Assembly: GCA_030762175.1 (NCBI GenBank)
Contig: CM060846.1
Location: 186,240,041 to 186,304,040, forward strand
Direction of reading: 5' to 3'
From: Metallyticus violacea
Lineage: Eukaryota > Arthropoda > Insecta > Mantodea > Metallyticidae
DNA length: 64,000 nt
In this document: piece by piece, positions 1-11,800 of the stretch
How the letters are laid out: the number at the start of each line of letters is the position of its first letter
Numbering within the stretch: the first letter of the stretch is position 1
Notes under the pieces: model-generated
Databases searched by the model: none
What the model was told of the DNA's origin: nothing
Seen by the model: only the letters and a program-made list of their open reading frames with translations
Made by a program: the position numbers and the translations under genes

Positions 1-29
1 ACAATAGAAAACGGATACGACAATCACAG
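1..29 (+). CDS. Start exon (3' part) of repeat-protein gene, copy alpha
   Basis: The first 29 bases are the end of a short coding exon. They match 54942-54970 exactly, where the whole exon is visible. The frame ends NRKRIRQSQ and stops in phase 0 at the donor gtagga (position 30). The ATG and acceptor lie left of the window. The exon would join in frame to the 38-codon exon at 10347. The encoded tail is strongly basic, which could suit nucleic-acid binding or nuclear targeting, but that is inference. The exon is tiny, so the support is its exact conservation in both copies, the splice signals and the phase match, not coding statistics. Confidence 0.5.
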
Positions 30-489
30 GTAGGATGAATTTCAAATTGCAGTACAATCGCAAAACCATTTGAGTCTGGCTAAAATAAGAAAACTTTTTT
101 CAGTTAAGCTTTGAACTCTAAAATTTCACTTACCTTTAAATGGAAAATTATATTATGATAAAAATATATTCACTTCATATAAAATGAAATTAAATTCATT
201 AAATGGACACTGACAAAATGAAATTAAATAAGTCATGTCCTAGAAATATTGTACTTACAAAGCTGTGGAGAAAGGAGTGGTAATATATCCTAAACTTAGG
301 AATTCATTTTTTACGGATCAGTCATGTCCTATTTTGCTCTGAATTTTTCTTTTGCTGTCAAATATCTCTAGCAATTAAAGTGGAGTTTAGTTTAAAAAAT
401 GAATACCTAAGTTTAGGATAAGTCATGTCTTAATTTGCTCTGAATTTATTCAAAATATTTTATATGCCATTTGATATAAGTCAAATGCC

Positions 490-1990
490 ATATCATATGA
501 AAACATATTAATAGCCCTCAGAATATCTCTGCTATGTTTACTATGTGCAGTCTGTTTAATCTTGTTCACCAGGCATGATGTATAAGGTCTATGCTCAAGG
601 ATTCTTTCAATGTAATGGGGACAGTGCAAAAATGGTTAGTGGTATGACATTAATTCTGTAAGCATATATAGTTTGTAACATCCATCTCCAATGACCTTTT
701 ATATTCTCAACAATTTATTTGCAAAAATTGAGAAGTAGTGTAGATGAAAAAAGAATCCATTCTGGCAACTGACTTGCTAGACGAATGTCAGAAAAGTATT
801 CCTTTCCCTTTTAATTCTGAAATCCTGCAAAGTACTCACCAAAAATGACTCTATTCCCTTGAATCTTGTTATTATGACATACTGATAATGTTAAATATTA
901 ATTCTAATTCGTTTTCACTGTTTTGTTAAGATATGACAATAATCGATAGCTAGGAAAAAGTTGTAAATATCATCAACCCTAATGGCCATTAACCTCCAAC
1001 ATGAAAATGAAGACATAGCAATCCTAAGTTTACAGACGACATCAATATCAAGGGTAGGAGGTAAAAATGCATACTGGTAATGGTGGGAAATTCAGTGGCA
1101 TTAATCCTATAAGCAAATACATTTTGTACAGCCTTTGCATGGCCTTTTATAATCTTACAACTTTATTTCCAGAAATATTTGAGAAGCAGTGAGAATGATA
1201 CAAATGAACCCATTCTGCTCAAATTAAGCAAAATGTCTTCCTCTTTCAATCCTGTAATCCTTTAAAATCCCCATTAAAAAGGAGTTTATTCCTTGGAATC
1301 TTGCTAATGTGTTTTACTTTTAATGTAAAGCCAATTGGTTTATTGTTTTGTTAAAAGATGATAATTGTTGGCAAAATTCTGGAACTCTTTATTGCAAAGA
1401 GCTAGGGCAAAAATTATTAATTTAACCAACTGACCAACGGACCAACTGACAAAAAAACAACCAACCATTTGGTAAAATAATATAAAATTAGGAGTAAATT
1501 TGTTAAATTTGTTTGGAACAGCTTTTGTTTTAACTGAATTCTAATTAATTATTTATATTCTGTTTATGAAAATATAGATATTATACTGGTATCAGATCCT
1601 ATTAGAATCAGTTAAAATATTCACACTAACATCACCTTAACACACTAACTATAAGGGGTAGTCTAAACATATTTAATACTTTCTGATAGGATGTATTTTA
1701 ACTAGAAAGTTTAATACGAACTTGTACTTTGAAGCTATTCATATAATTAAAATCATAATATGTTTGAGTTGAGCTACACACTCTTATTACTCCATTTAAC
1801 AAGTAAGTGGAGCAAAAATAGTGCATAGTATAACTGAACATACAATCATCTTAAATATGTTACGTATTTTGCTTGTTGGTTGGCGTATTTGTTCTTGGCA
1901 TTTGGCAAACTGTAGATAATTTCATCAATGCTCAATTTTCTAAGGAACTTAAGTGAGTGGCTACAAACTTATGTATCCATTGCCATTCAT
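490..1990. repeat. Intron 1 segment with an old internal tandem repeat
   Basis: Two stretches, about 560-955 and 1018-1400, are diverged copies of each other. They share a run of landmarks: 'attaat.ctataagca', 'ccttttataatct', 'ttgagaagcagtg', 'gaatccattctg' and 'gttttgttaa.a.atga'. The whole block is present in gamma (55431-56930). An older copy lies at 13503-14425 and 15975-16100. No coding frame is apparent. It serves mainly as a marker for reconstructing the duplications. Confidence 0.7.
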
Positions 1991-2169
1991 TACATAATGA
2001 TAGGTTCCTGATACTGGTAATGTTAATTTGATGCATGCTTGGATGGAAATTGAGAAGTTTTAGTTTGCAGTATCAAAATGGTGCCATCACAACTCTTACC
2101 TGTGTAATTATATCCATTCATATAATATGTTTTGTTATTTACCAAGCTCTTAATTTTCTTTTTTCATAC

Positions 2170-2515
2170 ATCTAATGCTGGACCACCTTTTCGTCTAATG
2201 GTCAGTATTGCTGACTTAAGTCTGGGAGGTCCCAAGTTGTATTCCTAAAACCTGCTTAGAAGATTTCTAAATTTGGGAGTCAGGAAAATAGTCTACCCAC
2301 CAATGTGTGGACAACTAGAAATCTGCCTGATATAGAGTGAACATCCAAAAATCCTCATGACCGTGTTTGGCATAATGCTGATTGCCTGTTCCCCTAAAAC
2401 AAAATGCTCTGCCCATGATGTAGTAAGATGAAGTAGAGGATGCAGCGGTAACCGCAGTAAGCCTATAACTTCTTTCATGATGTCATGCCAAGAGGAGGAG
2501 AAGAACATGCCTATT
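2170..2515 (+). repeat. tRNA-derived SINE-like unit (copy alpha)
   Basis: The start reads like a tRNA head: an A-box-like 'tctaatggtcagtattgc' followed about 30 bases later by a B-box-like 'ggaggtcccaagttgtatt'. About 270 bases of unrelated tail follow. The gamma copy at about 57110-57465 has 'aagttctattgc' at the B box, closer to the consensus. Open frames here (for example minus 2293-2508) look incidental. The tRNA head is a visual call, and no target-site duplication was identified. Confidence 0.5.
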
Positions 2516-3097
2516 TTAGTATGTAATTTTAAAATTTACATTTTAAAATAAATAAATTTGCAAAATTTTATCTGCATTTTCTTTAAAACAACTTGAATAC
2601 TTCAATCATTCCATTCATTCAAGCATTTGGCATAACTGTTTGAACCATATGGCAGTTGTTGGTAATTTTATTGAAAATTACAAAATTAGCTGCTGCTGGT
2701 TTTACTGCCATGTGTTGAGACCTGTCTTGATGGATTTGAATAGACAATGTCAAAGCTTTTCTTGCTCATAGCACATGGGAAGAAATACCATCCCTATACT
2801 GATTGTTCATAATAGCTATTGTGTATTCATAATTGCATATAAAAATTTTATTAAAATTATTCTGAAGAACCAGATACATCTATAGAACTTTTGCACATAT
2901 TCTTCTTTCAATGTAGCCTTTTTTTTACTAGTTGAATAATGGTCTTTGGTCATAGCAAACACAGAATAGTTTATTGTGACATTATGTATACCATATTACT
3001 ATATTTCACTGTGAAAATCCCAAATACAAAATAAACTACAGAATAGTTAAATATAACATTTAATTTCCTGTCGGAATCAACACAGTGAAGCGACTGT

Positions 3098-3258
3098 TAT
3101 GTTCTTAATTACCTAGTGAGTCGATTTAATAATTTTATGCTCCACTTACTGTTGAATTATGCAAAACTGGTTTCGCAGGCTTTTGCCTGCATCCTCAGTT
3201 TCAACAGTAAGTAGAGCATAAGATTATTAAATCCACTCACTAGGTAACTAAGAACATA
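3098..3258. repeat. Foldback element: 59-base inverted arms, 43-base loop (copy alpha)
   Basis: The left arm 3098-3156 ('tatgttcttaattacctag...gttgaa') is the reverse complement of the right arm 3200-3258 ('ttcaacagtaag...agaacata') with a few mismatches. The loop contains the smaller palindrome 'caggcttttgcctg' and the phrase 'aactggtttcgcaggc', a style of sequence common at Penelope-like element ends. The arm motif 'tgctccacttact' recurs at other element ends in the window. The gamma copy is at 58042-58200. Confidence 0.85.
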
Positions 3259-5240
3259 CAGAATAATTAGTTTTTCCTCTTACATCACTAAAATCTTTCT
3301 CCAACCAACAATGCTGAGGACCTGGGATGTTAAAGAGCATCAATAAATAAATAAATATATATCCTACCAACAAGCAGGAATTTAATAAAGAATGAGATTA
3401 TTCATATATTCATATTTTTGGGAACTCATGCTACGCTATGCTATGCTACACTGAATACTTATACATCTTCCAAGGATTGCTACAAAAAAATGCTGCAAGA
3501 CAGTTGCACACCCAAATTCATACTAAGAATGCTTATATGATTGTGAGGCTTAGCATTTATGGAGGTAAGATGGGGTATTGCCGTTCTCGGCTGGATATTA
3601 TATTTTTTATAATATAAAATAAAATATAAAATTCCCAACCATTATGAGCAACTGCATCTTTGTATATAGACATTAAAATTAAACATGTGCATGATAACTA
3701 AAGCATTCTGGAAATAAGGAGTAATTGAATGTTTAGCATATTACTGATAATAGTTTAGAAAATTCTTCTTTTATTAAATGCGATATTCAGGTAAAAATAA
3801 TGGTAACTGACCTTTTGCAGTATTTGGGGAAATGGGTTATGAATATTTACAAAAATAATTAAGTCATACTGTAAGCTTTATGCAGTCGTTTCTTTTAAAG
3901 TACATTGAAATTAATATAGAATAAATAAAATATGTATAATAAATGTTTAATTTTTTTTTAATCTACCTGTGACAATTTTATAAACCTATTGGAAGTACTA
4001 TAAGCAGATAGCATTATTGACTTGTATAAATATATATAAAAATATGCAGAGGACTGCAATTTCAGAAAATGTACAATCAGATGTTTTCACGGAATATTGA
4101 ACATATTTTAAATGACAAAATTCCAAGATCTTACATAGCCATACAATATTAGTAACATCTGCACCATTAAATACTTACATTTTTAAGAATATAGCAAATA
4201 TATTAGTTTGGCATGCTCTATTCCTATAACTGCTAATCATTGTTATAAATTAACTTATTTACATTCATTAATTTCATGTTTTCAAAGCCCTGAAAAAGTT
4301 CTGGTAGATGATGCATTGTTCCTTATACTTATAAAAACATAATTCTACTATGTAATTCATTATCATATATTTTTCTGGACTCTTTTTGCTTGAGTAATGG
4401 TTAATGTAAGTTGGAAGTTATTTTATGTTGTTCTCCACAATGTAAAGTTATTCATCGCTATACTTTCTTGGATGACTATCATGTTTTCCTCTCTTATCTG
4501 TCTGTTTGAGTTGCACTACATTTCCTTAGTCTTGCTGCAGTGTTTTCAAAATGACTTCTATAATTTTGGAGTCTATGAATACTTAAAATGCCAGTTTAAA
4601 TACTTTTACCTCTTCCCCTTCATAAGTTTGAGCAAAATATCATAATGTATATAGACTTTTAAATGGCGACTTCATTATGTTTTTCCTATATGTAGTCTCT
4701 ACCAGCTTGAGGCAACCAAACAAATATGCATTTTCCAAATTTAAATGACCCAGTTCCCAAATTTCTGCCAAAATTTTATCTTCATAATGCTGAATTATAT
4801 TACTAAAACATTTAATTCACAGTTTGGTCCAACTTTTACAGATTCTACTTTTCTGCCCTTTGCTCTTTTCTTTGCTCAAAACAAGTTCCCTTAGTGTGCT
4901 TTAAGAAGTTGTGTTCATAAATGATGGAACATGAGACAAAATCAACAAACCATTTTCTCCTCAATGCCATCCTACAGCAACAATGCATTGAATCTATATA
5001 CTTTAGCATTGTATGTAAATAGTGATAAATGAAATTAGGCTTCATTTTAGCTCAAAAGAGAAATTATTTATTCCGTTATATTAGAAACTAAAGGGGAAAA
5101 TGTTGACACTTTGTCGGAATCAGTAGACATTAACAATTTTATGTTACTAAAATAAAATTTAATCATGGCATTAGTGTAAACATTGGTATCTACAGCAGAT
5201 AACATTGTTTACATGCTGGTTTAATGTGTATACATCTTAC
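3259..5240. other. Intronic/intergenic stretch with no gene seen
   Basis: AT-rich DNA without a supported gene. 3300-3362 ends in (TAAA)n like a SINE tail. 3363-3640 is absent from the gamma copy and is either an insertion here or a deletion there; it contains 'ctacgctatgctatgctac' and an AT palindrome. The open frames at 4397-4645 (+) and 4845-5045 (-) are shared with gamma only because the DNA is duplicated. Confidence 0.5.
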
Positions 5241-5411
5241 CTCAGATTCGCTGTTTGATACAAAAGAAAAGTTATCAGATATAACAAGAACAGAGTCTGG
5301 ACCCTTATTTGAGTCATCAAACTCACATTCACTGTTTGGAAGGCATTGGTTTGATATATCAGCATAATTTCATTCTATGTGTGAAAACACCTACTCCCTT
5401 TCGGCAGCCAT
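5241..5411 (-). pseudogene. Broken minus-strand coding fragment with acidic tail and intact donor (copy alpha)
   Basis: On the minus strand an ATG at 5411 in a good context (caaaatggctgcc) opens MAAERE, then TAG, seven codons, a TGA, and 43 sense codons in the same frame. The fragment ends at GAG followed by a donor-like gtaaga (5240). The last segment is acidic and Ser/Asp-rich, including SECEFDDSNKGPDS and ending SNSESE, in the style of the N-termini of piggyBac-like transposases. That assignment is inference from composition only. The gamma copy (60011-60181) has the same two stops, so the damage predates the duplication. Confidence 0.35.
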
Positions 5412-5865
5412 TTTGAAGTAGATAGCATCATTTATATGAAATTGGCGGTACACAAGGACATATTTAAGCAGGTGTGCCGGGGTTCAGACCCCCACAAGGG
5501 TATTAGAACTTTAATAAATAAATAAAAACCAAATATAGATTTAAAATCAGTGAAAACGTTGATTCAAGCTTCTCTTCTTAGCTTCTTAACACAGTCTGCT
5601 GTCTTGCAGTTTCAAAGGCTGTGCATAAAAAGGAGCAATAAAAGTGAGCTATCACTCCGATTCAGCATGTGCCTGCCTTCACTTTCTTACATTCCTTATT
5701 TCCAAATATTCCATGTACCCAAGTCACGTGTGGAGGGTGAGCTACAGTCAGTTGATATTGACAATTCAAGAGGAGCACCATGGGTTTGTTAGTGGTTCAA
5801 GCCTTGGCAATGCAATAATAATACAGTACAGTACATTACACTACATACCGTGCATATACCATCTT

Positions 5866-6190
5866 AACTAGGATGATCGACTGTACACTTCAACTGGCAT
5901 ACACGGATATTCACTTCCGGACTGACCATATCCGATACACATCCGGTTATCTGCATTGCAGTAGTGGAGTTTCCTGTCCCCACTCCTCATGACGCACAAT
6001 TACAGACACCAATATATTACTTCGTACAAAAAACGATTCGTAGGATCTAGCATTTCACTGTTACGTGGTATCCCACAACAATGTTAGCTTATAATTTTCG
6101 GCTCTGCCGCTTACGGATCAAGGCTTCTGGTCTTAAATTGATACATTTGCTCTTCTCCATTATCCCTGAATGTTTAATCATCAGCTCGGA
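5866..6190. other. CpG-richer block just beyond the alpha duplication breakpoint
   Basis: This stretch is noticeably richer in CG dinucleotides than its surroundings (gatcgac, cacgga, tccgga, gacgca, acgattcg, gccgct, acggat). It begins where homology to gamma ends. On the minus strand an ATG at 6160 opens MEKSKCINLRPEALI, followed by gtaagc at 6114, which could be a 46-base first coding exon. No downstream exon is recognised. Alternatives are a young insertion not yet CpG-depleted, or chance. Confidence 0.3.
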
Positions 6191-6859
6191 TACATGCTGT
6201 GTATTTTAGTATATTATTTTAAAAAATTTAAAATTTATTTTAAAATGTATATCATATATATAGTGTTCTACAAGCAGTGTGTTAATCATGCAAAAGTTCC
6301 ATATCAACATTTAAAATATAAAGATCTTAAGGCTATGGCATAAGGCCGAATATGACCGAATTAAACTACACACTCTTATTGGCTCCAATATCTTTGATAT
6401 ATTTAGAACATATTTTGCACACCATAATCCATATCTTGCGCTAAATGTTAATATTTATGTCAACAGATAGCTTAGGACGCTGAGAATGGTCTGCAAAATA
6501 TTACAATTATAATCCTATGATTTGTTTCACTGTGAGAGTTCCATTTTGTACTTCAAGTTCAAATTAATAACTTGTGCTTGGTTTTCTTTAACAAGGTGTG
6601 CTGGCTTTGCAGAAATAGTTTTGCAGACATTAAGAAGTGCAAGAAAAAACCTTATGGTATTTCTAAGGTGAGCTTTATTGTACATGAGAGTAGAATATGA
6701 TTTAATTTAAGTATTGTATGACTGAGTTGCACTTCATATTTTCAACTTCACTTACCTGTGTATATCTATAGAGCATTTCTAAAGACAAATTTCTGCATCC
6801 GCGGTTTATTGTCAAAATGTGAAAAAATGGGAATAAAGAATTTGAATGATTAACGATTA

Positions 6860-7246
6860 TTGTTTAAAGGGTTATCTATGGAGAAAATAATACTGAGTTT
6901 GTTTAACACCCGTTGGGTTTTGAATCAAATATTGGGTCTTCAATGGTATGAAAGTACATATGTGGCATTAGTAAATCAAGATTTTCGTATGGCATATATA
7001 TGGAGGATGGGTGTGGGATGCAGGAAAATTTATGTGGGTTTAAAAATGTGTAATACAATTGTAAGCATACCTATGAAATCACTTCAGGCAGAAGAATTGT
7101 TAGAAATGAAGAAAGCTGGCAAAGGAGGTTTGGCATTTGAAAAATTTTTAAATATTGGTTTTGATTGCAAAGTTACCAATAGAACATATTTTAAAACAAT
7201 GTCTAAGATTTCAAGAAATACACTTAGGGACAGCATGATGGAGTGA
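6860..7246 (+). other. 128-codon open frame, possible fragment of a Mutator-like protein
   Basis: An open stretch of 128 codons beginning with TTG. Its C-terminal half (GKGGLAFEKFLNIGF, then TNRTYFKTMSKIS) is loosely reminiscent of the conserved 'growing F...N(I/M)...Y.K...KI' region of insect Mutator-like proteins. The resemblance is by memory only. There is no upstream or downstream continuation, no domain or catalytic residue that I can identify, and no convincing splice boundary. It may be chance in AT-rich DNA. Confidence 0.2.
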
Positions 7247-7459
7247 TAGTAATAAATAACAACAAGGAATGAAAAGATTATATTTTAGAAGGGGTTATAA
7301 GTCTTTAATTCTGACTAGAACAGAGGATATGAAGAAACAGTTTATAATGGTCAGAAATAAGATATAATATTCCGTTTTAATTATAGGCATCGGGTCTGCA
7401 TGTACTAAAAACAGTTAAAATAAACATGTATTTGTGCTGTCAAAATCTTTAAAACATGC

Positions 7460-8620
7460 TCTATTATTTAAAAATTATGCAGTATACATTCACTAAAACT
7501 GTAAACTTCATGTTTATATTTTTTGGTGTTTAGAATGTCCATTCTTCCTTTGACATAATTCCAGTTGTAATTTGATTTGCAGTATACAATAATAGTTTTC
7601 CCCAAATGCTCAGGTATAAGATTATGGCATTTATTGGTTAACACAGTTTTGAATGCTGAGAAAGATCTTTCCACATCTACAGATATTACTGGGCAAAATT
7701 TGAAAGCACTTTCTAACCGGGGAAATTTCTTCAGAAAGCACTACATTTTTGCCTTGAAGATATTTATCCACAAAACCTAAGACTTTGTAAGGATTTCTAT
7801 CCTAAACCACGTACAATCAACTGCTTAATTTTCCTGCTTACTTCCAAAGAGTATTCTCAAATTTATTCTGAACTTTATTGAAAATGGATTAATGACTGTA
7901 AAAACAAATTTTTTGAGTATTTTGTGGCTTCAACTATAACTGTAAAATGTGCCTTGATTAAAACCAAGTTTCTCTGCATATAGCCAGTATTAAAAATATT
8001 CTAAAAACTTTGAATTGACAAAGCATCAGTTGGATTCAGTATGCTGACGAATCATTTAGCAGCATTGAAATTATCTGAACAGAGGAGAGCAGCCCTAATC
8101 CATTTACTCAAATGAATATGTACCTGCTCTTGGTGTTATGGGATGTCTGGTATTTAATCTGTGTAAGCACTAATGCTGGATGGGGTTTTAACAAATACCT
8201 TCTTGGTGATAGATATTAAACTGTTCACACCAGGAAAACATTCCTTTATGGTTTCCGCTACTATTAGAAGTGCACCCAAATACACATGATATGAATAATT
8301 AGGGAGAATATACTTTTCAACTGAAGCAGCTTTTAATATGTAAGTTGCAGTATCTGAAATATGTGCTTACTGCCTCCTTCTAACCAAAGAAATTTCAGAG
8401 CATCATTGACAAAGTGAGCAATAGCAGAATGATTTTTCTTTCTTTCTAAAGCCATACGAGCATTCAAGTGCAGTTTTCCTGGCTCTTCCTCACATAGTTT
8501 CATTGCAAGAAAATTTGCCACATGACTGCCACGTAAATCTGTAGCTTCATCTACTATCCCATACAAGAGAGTGCTTTAAATGATCCCAAATTTCTAAAAT
8601 TTCAATGAGTATCTGCTGCC
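7460..8620 (-). pseudogene. hAT transposase pseudogene (CGGBP1-like type)
   Basis: Read on the minus strand the order is that of a hAT transposase. IVDEATDLRGSHVANFLAMK (8500-8560) corresponds to the catalytic-core 'SIDETTD..GRYVAN'. It is followed by NHSAIAHFVNDALKFLW and, through frameshifts, ECFPGVNSLISITKKVFVK. At the far end come DVERSFSAFKTVLTNK and KTIIVYC (7590-7700), the C-terminal dimerisation motif. Stop codons and frame changes break every segment, so no functional enzyme is expected. A relative lies at 27590-28490. Terminal repeats were not found. Confidence 0.75.
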
Positions 8621-10346
8621 TAGATAACTTTTTCTCAGCGTAAATTCATCAGAAATGGCATTTTTATAACATTATTTTTCCAAGAAATTGCAAAACTTGT
8701 GGTTACTGAGTGAATTCCACGGTATGTTTCTGACTGTAAGCGCTTCACACAAATCAATGCAAAATTAATTCTTCAAGAAGTTGATGGAATTTAGGTCAGT
8801 AATGCTAGTTTCCATCTATCTTTTTCTATGCTTATATAGAATGTACTGAGTTAACTGAAATGTTTTAAGAACTGTTAATTGTTTATTGCACGTGACACAG
8901 TAAATAACTATTATCTATACTGAAATATGACTATGCATTCTGTAAAACAATGTTTTAAATATTAACTTCTAGACAACTTTTCTTTTGGCATTATAATATG
9001 ACCTTTACCTCTCAGATTAATGCCTTACAGCAAATTGAACATCCTCAGATAAGCACAACAGTTTTGAGCTGCATGGTGATGCAAAATAGATGAGGAAAAT
9101 GGAATGCGGAATTACCCAGTAGCATCATGTAATTTTCTTGTAACTGCTTTGGAGAGGCTCCTTATGAATGTCTCTACAGTAAGGATTTTATTATTGTGTC
9201 ACTGAAATGATTAAATATTAATTTTAAAGTTAAAGATTTAAAAATATTTATATTATATTATATTCTCAAAGGAATAATGATGAAATATGCAGCAACTCAG
9301 AAATATGTAATCATATGCACTATAACATTTTACATACAAGTACAGAAGAATATGAACCATATTATTTAAAAATTGTTAATTGGAGCAAAAGATTATTAGT
9401 TTGACTGAATCAGAAAATGATCTTAATATATGAAACGTTATGCTTAACTTAATCCCATATCAAGAGAAAAAGCAAACTATATATGCATTTACATACAAAT
9501 TAGATGTTTAGCAATAACATATGAAAAGATAAAGGGGTAATTATAAAAGAAAAAATATACATATATATATGTATATGTGCAATGAAAGATAGGTTACTGA
9601 CGCTCATAGAAGAGACTTGTAATGCAAAGAATTAATGCTCATAGAAAATCAGTTAATTAAAATGTGTGCTCTATTTTCTGCAAATCTGAAGATGATATGC
9701 ACATTTATTTGACTTTAAGAGTAAAAAAAAAGCTTAAAATTGAGAAAAATGGTGACATTATAAATATTTACATTTAGAGTACATAAAGCTGTCTGTAACA
9801 GTTTACAATACACAGAAAAAGAAAGGAAATGGTGCATTAAAAGAAAGGAAGTGAGTCATAAAATACACTTCAAGAAATGAATGAAAGAAATTTAGAATCA
9901 TGGTTGGAGGGATAATTAAAGTGAAAAAGCAAACAAAAACAAACACCAAGCCAAATGAACCAAAACAAAAAAACATTATGCTTGATCATATTTTGTAGGA
10001 GAGTAGTAATTATTCTTTGGGTGAGAATTTTAAAGGTTTGTTGAGCATTGGATAGTGTTTTATTTTATAATACAATTCGTATATGGCATTAATATTTTTA
10101 TCTCTACCGAAAAAAATATTTTGGCCAAAACTCTTATACATCTTTTGTTTTTAACTTAAACTAACTTTCTGAATTTATGTGATTAGTACATTGACAATAA
10201 GTCAATTCAAAATATGGTCTTAATAAGAATAATATTTTCTTTTGTATATGAATAAGTGCTACTAAATAATTTCATAGTTTATTACATGCATATGGCTTAG
10301 TCATCAGCAAATTAAATTTTAAACTACACTTTGTTACTTCTTTCAG
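8621..10346. other. Intron 1 remainder, no gene seen
   Basis: AT-rich sequence with no supported coding region, ending in the pyrimidine-rich acceptor of the 10347 exon. The last 55 bases ('ggcttagtcatcagcaaatt...cttctttcag') are homologous to the sequence in front of exons 2b and 2c. A short (AT)n run is at about 9556-9575. Confidence 0.5.
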
Positions 10347-10460
10347 AAGAATTTGTCAACAACAGAAATTGCAGGGGATTATAAGCTGACAATTTCGCCA
10401 GTGGTAATTTTGAATAGGATACCTGAGAATCATTTTGAAGAACATCAAAAAAAGAGAGAG
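10347..10460 (+). CDS. Exon 2a (38 codons, phase 0-0) of repeat-protein gene
   Basis: The exon is bounded by the acceptor cttctttcag and the consensus donor GAG|gtaagt. It is 114 bases and exactly 38 codons, starting KNLSTTEIAGDYKL and ending FEEHQKKRE. Against exon 2b there are 7 base differences in 114, while the flanking intron is only about 80% identical in the first 100 bases and less further out. That contrast argues for selection on the exon. Six of the 7 changes alter the protein. Phase 0 at both ends lets it join the start exon and the 20844 exon, or be skipped. The family is unrecognised; the segment is hydrophilic with a charged C-terminal half. Confidence 0.65.
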
Positions 10461-11099
10461 GTAAGTGCAAATTTTGGTATTACCTCATCTACTTTGGTAA
10501 TCATTTTCTCTCTCAATGAAATAAATGCATCAATGAAATGAAGAATGATGTGCATTCTAATAAACAAAGATTATTTCTAACTTAGTCACTAATTAAGATA
10601 GTATAATTGATAAAGCTGGACATAGCATTTAAATGTTTGGAAATGGATAAGAAATTTATAGTCTATAAATGTTAATAATGTCATAGAGGTTAGAAACTGT
10701 GAATTTGATAGATTATACGCATAAAGAATTTGGTGTTGGTTCACACTACACTTCACTAGCTCATTAATTTATCAGAACATGTTTCAAGAGCATTCACTGT
10801 AATCTGCATCTGAGGACCTACTCAGTATTGAAAGGAGACGATGTCACCTCTGTTCATTTCAGTATACTCCAAAATAGGCAGTCCAGTGTTCGTATGCCAA
10901 GACTCATACCACAATGCTTATTCTTTAAAATGAAAATCTTTTACCATATTGCTCATTCCCTAAGATTTTGGTAGCTTTCCACTGATTGGTTACTTTTGTA
11001 ATGTTATGATCTTAAGTTCAAAAATAATCTGTAACTGCTGATTTATCCATATATATATATATTTCATTTTGAAAGAACACTTAGGACAATGAAGAGTTC

Positions 11100-11430
11100 T
11101 CTTCATTGTACTTAAATTCATTCATGGTATTGTTAAACTGTTTAGGATTGCATGTTTATACACTGTGGGACTGAAGCTAGTTGCACTTATGTAATTATCT
11201 ATGTCTTTCGTTTTGTATATTCAAAATTTCAAACTGTTGCCTGTTCTTATGTTCTGTATGTCAAAGAAAGGATCATGTTGTTTTGTTTTGTTTCAGACAT
11301 GAACATAATTTTGTGTATTTTGTAGTTTAACAATTTCAAAGTATCATCTAGTGTTTCTTATTAAGCACCTCGAAGATATCATTAACATATCTGTGCGACA
11401 CATTAAAAATGTAATTACTCTCAAACTTCT
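11100..11430 (-). pseudogene. Penelope-like element, reverse-transcriptase fragment
   Basis: On the minus strand HRYVNDIFEVLNKK matches the PLE catalytic block, with YVND in place of YVDD. It is followed, with frameshifts, by a segment like the region downstream of motif C (related to minus 50900-51130, which is easier to read). Intact PLEs encode a reverse transcriptase fused to a GIY-YIG endonuclease. Only a decayed slice remains here. Confidence 0.55.
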
Positions 11431-11609
11431 GAAAATTTCCAAAATATCTGGACAAGTGATTCAGACAGTTGGAAGGATGTTATATTTCTTGAGTTGTTTA
11501 TTGGTCTTGTGGTATTTCTTGGTTTGTGTAATTTTGATAGGCTGTGCATCCTTTAGGCTGTTTCTTAAAAAGGCCTTTGAAACTGGGAATATTGGGGGAA
11601 GAAAACTAT

Positions 11610-11800
11610 CAAAAATTGAGAGAAAGGTTAGGAACTTCAAGATCCCAACAGAACATATATTAATCCAAACATTCATAAAATGTCCAAGAAATCTATACAA
11701 AATCCATACAAATTTCAATGAATGTAGAAATCCATTCATAGCTGGTGATGCAGGCAGTTGTCTGTGAAACACGTACCAAATAACTTAATGTAAGAGCATA
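11610..11800 (+). pseudogene. Penelope-like element, C-terminal/3' end fragment
   Basis: The + strand reads NFKIPTEHILIQTFIKCPR, which parallels the end of the PLE coding region (compare minus 45590-45640, FNFKILPSNVLIEKFIKPP). 'agctggtgatgcaggcagt' follows, resembling the PLE 3' motif 'agctgatgatg..ggc'. It is oriented opposite to the reverse-transcriptase fragment just to its left. Confidence 0.45.

Larger units (their letters stand above)
1..5865. repeat. Segmental duplication, copy alpha (start exon plus 5' intron)
   Basis: Collinear with 54942-60635, with only scattered substitutions (about 97% identical by eye). The match stops abruptly after 'catataccatctt' at 5865 and 60635. The left end lies outside the window, because gamma's homologous exon starts 15 bases earlier. 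Two large length differences are seen: alpha has about 278 extra bases (3363-3640), and gamma has 100 extra bases (59561-59660). Both copies carry the start-exon sequence, a SINE-like unit, a foldback repeat and a broken minus-strand coding fragment, so these predate the duplication. Confidence 0.95.

Noticed and set aside
2190..2250. Functional tRNA gene
   Set aside because: The A and B box-like spacing fits a SINE head, but the stem pairing and acceptor end are not complete and a long SINE-type tail follows.
3098..3258. CRISPR-like or terminator hairpin interpretation
   Set aside because: One long imperfect inverted repeat in animal-type DNA with a transposon-like loop; no repeat-spacer array.
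4397..4645. 82-codon hydrophobic frame present in both alpha and gamma
   Set aside because: The whole 5.7 kb is duplicated, so conservation is not informative. Changes between copies are not biased to silent sites.
11351..11767. 138-codon + frame with a hydrophobic middle that looks like a membrane segment
   Set aside because: Its first part is antisense to a PLE reverse-transcriptase fragment, and its last part is a PLE C-terminus; it spans two opposed relics.
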